A DNA stretch of 47,053 nucleotides from Thermoplasmata archaeon UBA61 (lineage in GTDB: Archaea > Thermoplasmatota > Thermoplasmata > Lutacidiplasmatales > UBA184): assembly GCA_002503985.1 (NCBI GenBank), contig DASW01000004.1, forward strand, positions 1-47,053, given 5' to 3'. Shown here piece after piece: positions 15,765 to 23,722 of this stretch (positions are counted from its first letter, which is position 1; the number at the start of each line of letters is the position of its first letter). The translations under genes and the position numbers were made by a program. A model generated the notes under the pieces. That model was given only the letters and a program-made list of their open reading frames with translations. It had not been told where the DNA came from and did no database searches.

Positions 15765-17129
15765 ATGCCGACAATTTCTTCGCCTTCCGCTCTCGACAAT
15801 GCCGGGGCACTGGGATCGCTCGAGCGGGGACTTCCGGAAGGTTGGGCCGCTGCTACGCTGGCTGATCTCGTCGAAATTCTCGATTCGAGAAGGGTTCCAG
15901 TGAACGCCAAAGAGAGGGAACACCGTGTCGGGAGAATCCCTTACTATGGCGCGACGGGCCAAGTTGGGACCATTGACGGTTATCTTTTCGACGAGGAGCT
16001 CGTCTTGCTTGGAGAGGATGGAGCTCCATTTCTTGACGGTGCCAAACGGAAAGCCTATGTGATTCGAGGTAAGAGTTGGGTGAACAATCACGCACACGTC
16101 CTGAGGGCAAGACCTTGCGTGAACTGTCTCTTCTTGATGCACGAGTTGAACGTCGTGGATTTTCGACCGTGGGTGTCTGGCACGACTCGCCTAAAGCTGC
16201 CGCAGGCTCCAATGCGACAAATCCCTCTGCGGGTGGCCCCGCTTAGCGAACAGAAACGTATCGTAGAAGCCGTCGAGGCTCGCTTCACGCGCGTAGAGGC
16301 CGCCGTCGCGGCGTTGGAGCGGGTACGCGCGAAACTGAAACAGTACCGGGCGAGCGTACTAAGGGCGGCGTGCGAGGGGCGTTTGGCGGGGCTCGGTCTT
16401 TCCCCAACAAAATGGACGAACGGCCAACTAGGCGGTGTACTTGATTCAATCAAGAACGGGATCTATCGCCCACCGAATGTCTACTCTGAGGATGGAGTGA
16501 CCTGCCTGAGGATGTACAACATCTACGAGGGCCGACTCCTCATGGTCGACCTGAAACACATGAGATTGACACCGGCCGAAATCGATGAGTACGAGCTGCG
16601 ACCGGGCGACGTTCTGGTCAACCGAGTCAACAGTAGGGGAATAGTTGGCAAGGCCGCGTGTGTTCCCGACAACCTGGGCCTTCTAGTATATGAAAGCAAG
16701 AACATGCGACTTCGATTCAAGGACGGTGTTCATCCGCAGTTTGCTACATACTGGCTCAACGCCATCGGAATCCCCCACTTTGCGCGCAACTCGCAACAGG
16801 TCGTTGGAATGGCCTCGATCAACCAACCCCAGGTGAGGGACCTGCCATTTCGCCTTCCTCCCCCGGACGAACAGTGTAGAATCGTTGCTGAGGTGGAGCG
16901 CCGATTGTCCGTCACTGACGAAATCACGACTGAGGTGGATATGGGTCTCAGACGCTGTTCGCGGCTGCGCAGTTCCATTCTTAGGAGAGCTTTCGACGGG
17001 CGTTTAGTCCCCCAAAACCCCAACGATGAGCCCGCGCACGCCCTGCTCGCTCGCATCAGCTCGCAGCCCCAGGTCATAGAGTCCCCCCACCCGAGGAGAT
17101 TGAGGCGACCCGCTGCGCCGGCATCGTGA
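15765..17129 (+). CDS. hsdS: type I restriction enzyme, specificity subunit 2
   Basis: A second complete HsdS of 454 residues. The first target domain (about 20-165) contains IPYYGATGQVG and NHAHVLRA, motifs common in HsdS. It is followed by APLSEQKRI and a helix ending SVLRAACEGRLAG. The second domain (about 215-370) contains GVTCLRMYNI and a PPPDEQCRI conserved region with a helix ending ILRRAFDGRLV. Both helical spacers resemble those of the first HsdS in protein sequence. Because both genes are intact and lie in one operon, the single R and M subunits could be combined with either specificity, giving two methylation targets. The start at 15765 is the first ATG after the short spacer. Confidence 0.9.
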   Translation: MPTISSPSALDNAGALGSLERGLPEGWAAATLADLVEILDSRRVPVNAKEREHRVGRIPYYGATGQVGTIDGYLFDEELVLLGEDGAPFLDGAKRKAYVIRGKSWVNNHAHVLRARPCVNCLFLMHELNVVDFRPWVSGTTRLKLPQAPMRQIPLRVAPLSEQKRIVEAVEARFTRVEAAVAALERVRAKLKQYRASVLRAACEGRLAGLGLSPTKWTNGQLGGVLDSIKNGIYRPPNVYSEDGVTCLRMYNIYEGRLLMVDLKHMRLTPAEIDEYELRPGDVLVNRVNSRGIVGKAACVPDNLGLLVYESKNMRLRFKDGVHPQFATYWLNAIGIPHFARNSQQVVGMASINQPQVRDLPFRLPPPDEQCRIVAEVERRLSVTDEITTEVDMGLRRCSRLRSSILRRAFDGRLVPQNPNDEPAHALLARISSQPQVIESPHPRRLRRPAAPAS

Positions 17130-17171
17130 CAGAAAGCCTGAATCTAAGAGTGTACTCAGGAGCAGTACGTA

Positions 17172-18713
17172 ATGGCGACTAATCATTCCCAACAGATCGT
17201 CCAGAAACTCTGGAACTACTGTAACGTTCTACGCGACGACGGCCTAAGCTACGGAGACTACGTCGAGCAGTTGACCTATCTGCTCTTCCTCAAAATGGCC
17301 CATGAGCAGACCCAGCCGCCGTGGAATCGTGCCAATCCCATACCGGGCGGTTTCGACTGGCCTGCATTGCTCTCGAAGAGCGGCAACGACCTTGAGGCGC
17401 AGTACCGCCGCTCGCTCGAATCTCTTGGCAAACAGAAGGGCATGCTGGGAATCATCTTCCGCAAGGCCCAGAACAAGATCCAGGACCCCGCCAAACTCGA
17501 ACGGCTCATCAAAGAGTTGATCGACAAAGAACAGTGGATGAGCCTCGACGCGGACGTCAAGGGTGATGCCTACGAGGGCCTACTGGAAAAGAATGCACAG
17601 GACACGAAGGGTGGGGCCGGCCAGTACTTCACTCCGCGGCCCCTCATCCAAGCCATTGTGGAGGTCATACAACCCAAGCCCGGCGAGACCATCTGCGACC
17701 CAGCGTGCGGGACCGGGGGATTTCTCCTCGCGACCCACGATTACATTCTGAGGAGGAATCCTCACCTTGACCGGGACGAGAAGAAGCGTCTGAAGCTCGA
17801 GGCACTCCGTGGTGTCGAAATCGTTGACGCTGTCACACGGCTCTGCGCGATGAATCTCCTGCTGCACGGGATTGGACCCACAGCTGACGAGGCGGAACCG
17901 CCGGTCCGTACCGATGATTCCCTTCGCTCGGACCCAGGCGACCGTTATGACGTGGTCCTCACGAATCCCCCATTCGGCAAGAAGAGCAGTGTTCTCGTTG
18001 TCAACGAGGAAGGTGACGAGGACCGCCAATCGATAACCATTGTTCGGGATGACTTCTGGGCGTCAACGTCGAACAAACAACTAAACTTCGTCCAACACGT
18101 CCGCACGCTCCTCAAACAGCACGGCCGAGCCGCCGTAGTGGCTCCGGATAATGTGCTCTTTGAGGGAGGGGCCGGAGAGACCGTCCGCAGAAAGCTACTG
18201 CAGGAGTGCGACCTCCACACAATTCTGCGTCTCCCCACCGGCATATTCTATGCACAGGGCGTGAAGGCCAATGTCGTCTTCTTTGACCGCCAACCCGCCA
18301 GCGAGACGCCTTGGACGAAACAAGTCTGGTTCTACGACTTCAGGACGAACGTACACCTCACTCTCAAGACAAACCCGCTCAAGCGGTCCGATCTGGATGA
18401 GTTCGTGAAACTCTACGAAGCAGGGAACCGAGCCAAGCGCAAACCCACATTCAACCCGAAGGACGGCACAGGACGCTGGCGCGCCTTCGATCTGAAGGAT
18501 ATTCTGGAAAGAGACAAAGCGAACCTCGACATATTCTGGCTGAAGGACGATTCGCTCGAGGACTCAGCGAACCTGCCCGACCCGGACGTCATTGCTCAGG
18601 AAATGGTGGAGGATCTGGAGGATGCTCTCAATCAGCTCCGCGGGATAGCATCGGCCGTCCCGTCAGCCGACAAGCCAAGCGTGAAGCCAGCGCCAGGGCT
18701 GCCCCCGAAGTAG
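17172..18713 (+). CDS. hsdM: type I restriction enzyme, methyltransferase subunit
   Basis: This N6-adenine DNA methyltransferase has the helical N-terminal HsdM domain (LWNYCNVLRDDGLSYGDYV and LLFLKMAHE), the GQYFTPRPLI helix before the core, the SAM-binding motif DPACGTGGF (about 176-184) and the catalytic NPPF (265-268). A length of 513 residues is normal. The ATG at 17172 follows hsdS2 by 42 bases. It is the last gene of the operon, whereas hsdM usually comes before hsdR; in this order the nuclease subunit is transcribed first, so protection of host DNA must rely on control beyond gene order. Its C-terminal tail is Pro/Ala-rich. Confidence 0.93.
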   Translation: MATNHSQQIVQKLWNYCNVLRDDGLSYGDYVEQLTYLLFLKMAHEQTQPPWNRANPIPGGFDWPALLSKSGNDLEAQYRRSLESLGKQKGMLGIIFRKAQNKIQDPAKLERLIKELIDKEQWMSLDADVKGDAYEGLLEKNAQDTKGGAGQYFTPRPLIQAIVEVIQPKPGETICDPACGTGGFLLATHDYILRRNPHLDRDEKKRLKLEALRGVEIVDAVTRLCAMNLLLHGIGPTADEAEPPVRTDDSLRSDPGDRYDVVLTNPPFGKKSSVLVVNEEGDEDRQSITIVRDDFWASTSNKQLNFVQHVRTLLKQHGRAAVVAPDNVLFEGGAGETVRRKLLQECDLHTILRLPTGIFYAQGVKANVVFFDRQPASETPWTKQVWFYDFRTNVHLTLKTNPLKRSDLDEFVKLYEAGNRAKRKPTFNPKDGTGRWRAFDLKDILERDKANLDIFWLKDDSLEDSANLPDPDVIAQEMVEDLEDALNQLRGIASAVPSADKPSVKPAPGLPPK

Positions 18714-18884
18714 GTTTTGAACCAACTATAGTTCACATCCCGCCGGGAGCATCTCTTCCCTAATGTCCAACCATACGGCCTTTACGCCGCCGTCAAGGTC
18801 GCGGGCTTTACCAATCAGTGGCGGGTTGGGAGCGAGTCCGTGGCGTCGGGGCCCGTGCGCTCGGGGCGGCGTTCCCCAGATAGT
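18714..18884. other. intergenic stretch after hsdM
   Basis: A palindromic AACTATAGTT (18724-18733) follows the hsdM stop and could be a TATA element. An open frame of 44 codons starts at 18763 at a suitable distance but has an unconvincing, Arg/Pro/Gly-rich sequence. I see no RNA gene here. Confidence 0.3.
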
Positions 18885-19367
18885 TCACAACGTGTAACTT
18901 ACCGTCGTGGTGACAAGGATCGAGGGGCAGCCGGTTCCGTTCGGCGGCATCGCGTCGATCGCCCAGAAGGCGAGCGGGTTGGAGTCCGAAACGAACGACC
19001 CGCTGCCGTTGGTCCCGATCTGGTCTATCGGAGTGAATCCCCTCGCGGAGACCTGGTACCAAACAGCCCCGCCCGTGGAAGTCCACTGAACGTGAACGGT
19101 GGCCCACAGAGGGAAGGCGTGCTGGACCGAGGGCAATGTCTCGCCGGCGTACGTGCACGTAGGAACCTCGAGCGACCAGCGGGATGGGCTAGAGGGATAG
19201 AGGGCGGTAGGCACGACGCCGGTCCACACGAGCAGGCCGACCGTGGCGACGACCGAGCAGCCGAGAAGCAGGGCAATGTCGGTCTTTCGAGCGCGCGACC
19301 AGCGCCGTCGTTTGCCGGTCGCGTGAGGGCCCGCTCGGCCCAAGGAGGGCGGGACGGGTCCGTTCAT
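18885..19367 (-). CDS. membrane-anchored extracellular protein, 160 aa
   Basis: A basic N-terminus (GKRRRWSRARK) precedes one hydrophobic segment (about residues 30-55), then a Ser/Thr/Gly-rich extracellular part with two cysteines and N-x-S/T sites. The extracellular part has beta-strand character (WATVHVQW, ILVTTTVSYTL) like an Ig-type or lipocalin-like fold, but no family is recognised. Its ATG overlaps the stop of the upstream gene by four bases (ATGA), so the two are translationally coupled. Confidence 0.6.
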   Translation of the reverse strand: MNGPVPPSLGRAGPHATGKRRRWSRARKTDIALLLGCSVVATVGLLVWTGVVPTALYPSSPSRWSLEVPTCTYAGETLPSVQHAFPLWATVHVQWTSTGGAVWYQVSARGFTPIDQIGTNGSGSFVSDSNPLAFWAIDAMPPNGTGCPSILVTTTVSYTL

Positions 19368-19606
19368 CGAGTTCCGGCCGAAGTATCGACCGATTCATCT
19401 CGGGCGTCCGAATCGAGCTGAGTGGCGAACCCTACACTCACCAGCAATAGAATGAGCGCTATGGTCACGAGGACCGGGAGGAAGTCCCACCCGGTGCCGT
19501 AGGGAGGGTTGGTCTGCTGGCCGTAGACCGCGGAGAGTACGATGGTCGCGACGAGCATCAGAACGCCGGCCCAGAACAACCAGCGGCCAACGGGGATCTG
19601 TTCCAT
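19364..19606 (-). CDS. small two-helix membrane protein, 80 aa
   Basis: From the ATG at 19606 (MEQIPVGRW) the protein has two transmembrane helices (about residues 8-30 and 42-63) and an acidic C-terminal tail. The frame is open upstream to 19807 but that part is Pro-rich and unlike a real N-terminus. A TATA-like ACTATACC at about 19660 would suit a slightly earlier GTG start, so the N-terminus is uncertain. Coupled to the anchored surface protein through a four-base stop/start overlap; the pair probably forms a membrane unit of unknown role. Confidence 0.5.
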   Translation of the reverse strand: MEQIPVGRWLFWAGVLMLVATIVLSAVYGQQTNPPYGTGWDFLPVLVTIALILLLVSVGFATQLDSDARDESVDTSAGTR

Positions 19607-19817
19607 GGTCTGCTTTCCCACCGGTTTCGTGAGGCTGCGCACCGGAACCCGATCGAGCGGTATAGTTGTTGCGACATGACCGCGCGGTGCAGGGGTCGGC
19701 GCTGGAACGAGGACCTCACCATCGAACGGTTGGCCCCGAAACGATGACGAGCCCAACGCAAGGCCGGTCACGACCGCCCGGTGGATGACCTCCGGGCGAG
19801 AGTCCACGTGTTCAGTG

Positions 19818-20108
19818 CTACCCCACCAGCTCCACCAATCGATTCCGAAATCTCGTCCGTCCGACGTTCCTTACTGAATGGTCGTCCGGTGGAACCCTCC
19901 ACACCACGTCCCCCTTCCGGACCTTGAGGCGTTCCTCTCTCCCCTGGGGGTCCGTCATGACGACCGAGGCGTTCTCGAGCATGATCGATAGGTAGGGGTA
20001 CCGGTGACGGTGCAGGGGGTAGGCCTCCCCCGGCTGGAGGACCATCTCCCATACCCGGACCCGACGATTCTTCATCAGGAGTTTCTGCGCGGGCGGTACG
20101 TCTTTCAT
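19818..20108 (-). CDS. cupin-domain protein
   Basis: A 96-residue single cupin: motif 1 is seen in PGEAYPLHRHRYPYLSIML (His33, His35, Tyr37), and motif 2 in GDVVWRVPPDDHSVRN (His77). The first motif's two His residues and the last His are typical metal ligands. Small cupins like this serve as dioxygenases, isomerases or ligand-sensing proteins; the sequence does not decide which. The ATG at 20108 (MKDVPPAQ) is the only good start. It stands alone between the membrane-protein pair and the PAS gene. Confidence 0.7.
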   Translation of the reverse strand: MKDVPPAQKLLMKNRRVRVWEMVLQPGEAYPLHRHRYPYLSIMLENASVVMTDPQGREERLKVRKGDVVWRVPPDDHSVRNVGRTRFRNRLVELVG

Positions 20109-20202
20109 GGGTTGGGAGGTAACGTCCCGGGGACTAGGAAGACACCTGCGGGTCCATGAGAATCGTCACTGGCATGGGAAGACCCGACGCCCCAGGAGGT
20201 GC

Positions 20203-20553
20203 TCAGGTCCTCACGAAGTGGGGCATGTCGTTGGGGAGTTCGAACGTTATCTCGACGAGCCCCGCCACCTGTCCCTTTCTCTTCCAGTGAGCCTGATATA
20301 TCATCTTCTTCACGCCCTTTTTCTCGACCGTGTAGACGTTGGGCCGGCCGGAGTCCATCACTTTCTTGAGCTTCACCTGGGCCTCGGGGGGGTGGCAGTC
20401 CATCATGTTCTTTCCGACGAGGGCCTTGCCTCCGTCGCTGGCGTTCACCTCGGCGGACCGGTCGTTCAGGTAGAGGATCGTGTAGTCCTTGTCACAAACG
20501 GTCACCGAGCAGGGTAGTTGTTCGAACCATTCGAGAGGGGTCGGGTCCACCAT
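20203..20553 (-). CDS. single PAS-domain protein with CHPP motif
   Basis: The 116 residues form just one PAS domain: a first strand (SVTVCDKDYTILYLND), an alpha region, MMDCHPPEAQVKL, then strands YTVEKKGVKKMIYQAHW and VAGLVEITFEL. The CHPP motif is also found in the PAS part of DUF438 proteins. There is no kinase, HTH or other output domain, so it likely works by binding a small ligand and touching a partner protein. It lies directly downstream, about 175 bases, of the aminotransferase gene on the same strand and might report on that pathway, which is inference only. Confidence 0.7.
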   Translation of the reverse strand: MVDPTPLEWFEQLPCSVTVCDKDYTILYLNDRSAEVNASDGGKALVGKNMMDCHPPEAQVKLKKVMDSGRPNVYTVEKKGVKKMIYQAHWKRKGQVAGLVEITFELPNDMPHFVRT

Positions 20554-20728
20554 GGAGTTGCCTCGACGCGCTCCAGCCCACCGCCTTGACTTAAGGGTGC
20601 TTCCGCAGCAACGCCCGCCCGGGAGCCACTCTGCGTACCGAGCCCGGTAGGACCTCGAGTCGAGTGGCGTCCGAGTTCGGCCCAGACGCGGGCGGTCGAC
20701 GACCGGCTGCCCGTAGCGCGCCGGCGTC

Positions 20729-22099
20729 CTACACCGATTCTTCGATCTCTCCGGCCTGCGGGGCTCCCGCGAGCTGCTTGGCGACCGTGCCGAGGATCTC
20801 GAGGTGTCGGTCGACGTCCTTTTCTGTGTGCTGGACCGAGATCGTCCACTGCTCGTCGGGGCCGGTCCCGCTCGCGATGAGGTTCCGATTGAGCGAGAGG
20901 TAGTAGTAGAGCATCGAGCGGTCGCCGTCGACCGTCAGGAAGTCCCTCCAGTTCCGCACGGGGTGGTCGGAGAAGAACACCGTGCCCGAGACGCCGTCCG
21001 CCGACACAAAGGCGGTGACCCCGGCGTCCTTGAACACCTCCGCGTACCCCTTCGCGAGCCGCATGTTGAGGCGGGTGGAGCGTTCGAGGGCTTCGTCGGT
21101 GAGGATGTAATCGAGGCAAGCGATGCAGGCGGCCATCGAGAGCGGGTTCGAGTTATACGTCCCGGCGTGCGCCACCTTGCGCGGGCCGACCTCGTCGAGG
21201 ATGCCGGGTCCGGTTGCGATGGCCGAGAGGGGGACGCCGCAGGCGATCGACTTCCCGAGCGTGATGATGTCGGGTTTGGCCCCGACACGGCCCGCCGCCC
21301 CGTGAGGATACTTCGCGCCGGTCTTGATCTCGTCGAAGATGAGGAGCGTGCCTAGCTGGTTGCACAGCTCGCGCAGGCCGGGGAAGAACTCCTTGTCCGG
21401 GAGGATGAACCCCATGTTCATGGGGATCGGTTCGGCGATAATCGCCGCCAGGTCGTCCTTGTGCTCGAGCGCGATCTTCCGCGTGGACTCGAGGTCGTTG
21501 AAGGGGGCGATCAGGGTCCTCTCCGAGACCTCCGTAAGGATGCCCGGGGAGGCGGGTGCGGACTTCGGGTGGTCGTGAGGCCCGGCGACCTGAAGGCGCG
21601 GCTTCACGCCGACCAATAGCGTGTCGTGCGAGCCGTGGTACGACCCTTCGAACTTGAGGATGTACCGCTTCTTCGTGTAGGCTCGCGCGAACCGGGTCGC
21701 GTGGTGCGTCGCCTCGAGGCCGGTCGTGCTGAACCGGACCTGGGCCATCCCGTAGCGCCGGCAGACCCGCTCGGAGACCTCCGGGGTCCGGTCCCATTCG
21801 TAACCGTAGATGCTGCCGTTCTCGAGCTGGCGGCTCAACGCCTCGACTAGCTTCGGGTGGGCATGCCCGCTCTGGAGCGAGCCGAATCCCATGTTGAAGT
21901 CGAGGTAGTCGTTGCCGTCGGCGTCCCAGAGGTGGACCCCCTTGGCCCGGTTCACGTAGAACGGGTACGGGTCCAAGAACCGGTAATTGGAGTGGACCCC
22001 GAGGGGGCTCCATTTTCGGGCTTCCTCCCAAAGCTTCCGTGACTTGGGGGTTCGCCGTTCATATTCGGCATAGGCCGCCTCGAAACGAGGGTCTGCCAT
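20729..22099 (-). CDS. class III aminotransferase, glutamate-1-semialdehyde aminomutase-like
   Basis: A PLP fold-type I enzyme of 456 residues. The active-site Lys is Lys283 in ITLGKSIACGVP, and Asp256 in LLIFDEIKTG pairs with the PLP nitrogen. The substrate loop EGSYHGSHD and the YNSNPLSMAA region resemble glutamate-1-semialdehyde 2,1-aminomutase relatives. The neighbourhood is catabolic, not haem biosynthetic, so an aminomutase or omega-aminotransferase role on another substrate is more likely. The ATG at 22099 (MADPRF) is preferred over one at 22117. It diverges from a methylmalonate-semialdehyde dehydrogenase-type gene, with a hairpin-forming inverted repeat between. Confidence 0.85.
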   Translation of the reverse strand: MADPRFEAAYAEYERRTPKSRKLWEEARKWSPLGVHSNYRFLDPYPFYVNRAKGVHLWDADGNDYLDFNMGFGSLQSGHAHPKLVEALSRQLENGSIYGYEWDRTPEVSERVCRRYGMAQVRFSTTGLEATHHATRFARAYTKKRYILKFEGSYHGSHDTLLVGVKPRLQVAGPHDHPKSAPASPGILTEVSERTLIAPFNDLESTRKIALEHKDDLAAIIAEPIPMNMGFILPDKEFFPGLRELCNQLGTLLIFDEIKTGAKYPHGAAGRVGAKPDIITLGKSIACGVPLSAIATGPGILDEVGPRKVAHAGTYNSNPLSMAACIACLDYILTDEALERSTRLNMRLAKGYAEVFKDAGVTAFVSADGVSGTVFFSDHPVRNWRDFLTVDGDRSMLYYYLSLNRNLIASGTGPDEQWTISVQHTEKDVDRHLEILGTVAKQLAGAPQAGEIEESV

Positions 22100-22149
22100 A
22101 CCACAACTCCTGCCCAAAACCCCACAAGGGGCTCCGGACGGCGATTGCA

Positions 22150-22178
22150 GTCGGAGGGGGCTACAAATAGCCTCCGAC
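22150..22178. promoter_or_regulatory. inverted repeat around a TATA-like core between divergent genes
   Basis: GTCGGAGG (22150-22157) and CCTCCGAC (22171-22178) are perfect inverse copies flanking GGGCTACAAATAG. The inner CTA/TAG continues the pairing, so an 11-bp stem with a three-base bulge is possible. The AT-rich centre resembles a TATA element. A repressor dimer binding here could control both the aminotransferase and the dehydrogenase gene. Confidence 0.5.
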
Positions 22179-22255
22179 GAAGGGAGTCGTTAGCCGTCAA
22201 GGGACACCCCCCCGCCACGTTCAAAACCCCCTTGGGCACGGAGCGGCTAGAGATC

Positions 22256-23704
22256 ATGTCCGACGTAATCGAGCTAGAGAACTACATCGGCGGAAAGTGG
22301 GTGCGCCCCCGGTCGACCGGACGGCTCGACGTCTTCGACCCCTCGGATGGTTCGGTGATCGCCCATGTGCCCCGGTCGAACGCCGAGGACATCGATCTCG
22401 TGGTCCGCGCGGCGCGCAAAGCGTACCTCGCGTGGCGGGACGTCCCAATCTCGGACCGGGCCCGCCTGATGCTCGCCTTCCGTCATGTCATGGATGAGCA
22501 CACGGAGGAGCTGGCCCGCTCGATCACCCGGGAGCAGGGGAAAACGATGGAAGAGTCTCGCGGGTCGGTCTTCCGCGCCCTCGAGGCGATTGACGCGGCA
22601 GCCTCAGCCCCGACGACGATGCAGGGGTACTTCTCGGAGAACGTCGCCAAGGGGGTCGACACGACCCTGATTCGGCAACCGGTCGGCGTCGTGGCGGGCA
22701 TCACCCCGTTCAACTTCCCGGTAATGATCCCGATGTGGATGACCCCGTTCGCGATCGTCTGCGGGAACTCGTTCATCCTGAAGCCGTCCGAGCGAGACCC
22801 GCTCTCTCCATCGCTTCTCCCGGCCCTATTCGAGAAGGCCGGGTTCCCCCCCGGCGTGTTCAACGTCGTGCACGGCGACTTCGATGCGGTCAACGCGATC
22901 CTGACCCACCCGGGCATCGACGCGGTGTCGTTCGTCGGTTCGGCGCCGACGGCGAAGCACATCTACACGACCTCCTCCGCCCACGGAAAGCGCGTCCAGG
23001 CGCTCGCGGGTGCCAAGAACTTCATGATCGTGATGCCGGACGCCGAGCTCAAGCATACGGTGTCGGCGATCATCGCGAGCGCCTGTGGCATGGCCGGGGA
23101 GCGCTGCCTCGCGGGATCCATCGCGTTAGCGGTCGAACCGGGCGGGGACCGGCTCGTGGAGGCCCTCGCCGAGGGTGTCCGGACGCTGGTGACGGGCCCG
23201 GCGAACGACCCCAAGACCGAAATGGGCCCGGTGATCCGCCCGGAGAACCGGGACCGGATCCTGAAGTGGGTCGAGGACGGCCTGGCCTCGGGTGCGAAGC
23301 TTGCGGCTCGCGGCAACGTCCCCGCGAACTCGAAAGGCTTCTTTGTCGCGCCCGTCCTCTTGGACCACGTCAAGCCCGAGTGGCCGATCGCCCAGGAGGA
23401 GATCTTCGGCCCCGTCATCCTCGTGATCCGCGTGAAGTCGCTCGACGAAGGGCTCGAGATCGCGAACCGGTCCCGGTTCGGCAATGCCTCCTCGATCTTC
23501 ACGCAGAGCGGAAAGGCGGCCCGCGAGTTCACGCACCGGATCGAGGCGGGGATGCTGGGGATCAACATCGGAGTACCGGCTCCGGTCGCGCCGTTCCCGT
23601 TCGCAGGGTGGAAGGGGTCGTTCTTCGGCGACCTCCACGCCACCGGGCGCGACGGGATCGAGTTCTACACGCGGAAGAAGGTCGTCACCTCGCGCTGGTT
23701 CTGA
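22256..23704 (+). CDS. mmsA: methylmalonate-semialdehyde dehydrogenase-type (CoA-acylating) aldehyde dehydrogenase
   Basis: The 482-residue enzyme has the aldehyde dehydrogenase fold: NAD-site region PFNFPVMIP (151-159), KPSE, and the catalytic Cys284 in GERCLAGS. Where ordinary aldehyde dehydrogenases have a general-base Glu, this has Asn255 in GAKNF, the hallmark of the CoA-dependent MMSDH branch. It should convert malonate or methylmalonate semialdehyde to acetyl-CoA or propionyl-CoA. That fits the end of beta-alanine, valine or pyrimidine breakdown, and the adjacent aminotransferases could supply the semialdehyde. The ATG at 22256 is chosen over an upstream in-frame ATG; TTCAAAAC about 33 bases before it may be the TATA box. 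Confidence 0.9.
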   Translation: MSDVIELENYIGGKWVRPRSTGRLDVFDPSDGSVIAHVPRSNAEDIDLVVRAARKAYLAWRDVPISDRARLMLAFRHVMDEHTEELARSITREQGKTMEESRGSVFRALEAIDAAASAPTTMQGYFSENVAKGVDTTLIRQPVGVVAGITPFNFPVMIPMWMTPFAIVCGNSFILKPSERDPLSPSLLPALFEKAGFPPGVFNVVHGDFDAVNAILTHPGIDAVSFVGSAPTAKHIYTTSSAHGKRVQALAGAKNFMIVMPDAELKHTVSAIIASACGMAGERCLAGSIALAVEPGGDRLVEALAEGVRTLVTGPANDPKTEMGPVIRPENRDRILKWVEDGLASGAKLAARGNVPANSKGFFVAPVLLDHVKPEWPIAQEEIFGPVILVIRVKSLDEGLEIANRSRFGNASSIFTQSGKAAREFTHRIEAGMLGINIGVPAPVAPFPFAGWKGSFFGDLHATGRDGIEFYTRKKVVTSRWF

Positions 23705-23722
23705 CGACCGTCGTCCGTTCGA

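Noticed and set aside
18763..18897. A 44-codon plus-strand frame after hsdM with a TATA-like AACTATAGTT at a suitable distance
   Set aside because: The translation is low-complexity Arg/Gly/Pro and runs into the antisense gene; no ribosome-binding motif. Kept only as an intergenic note.
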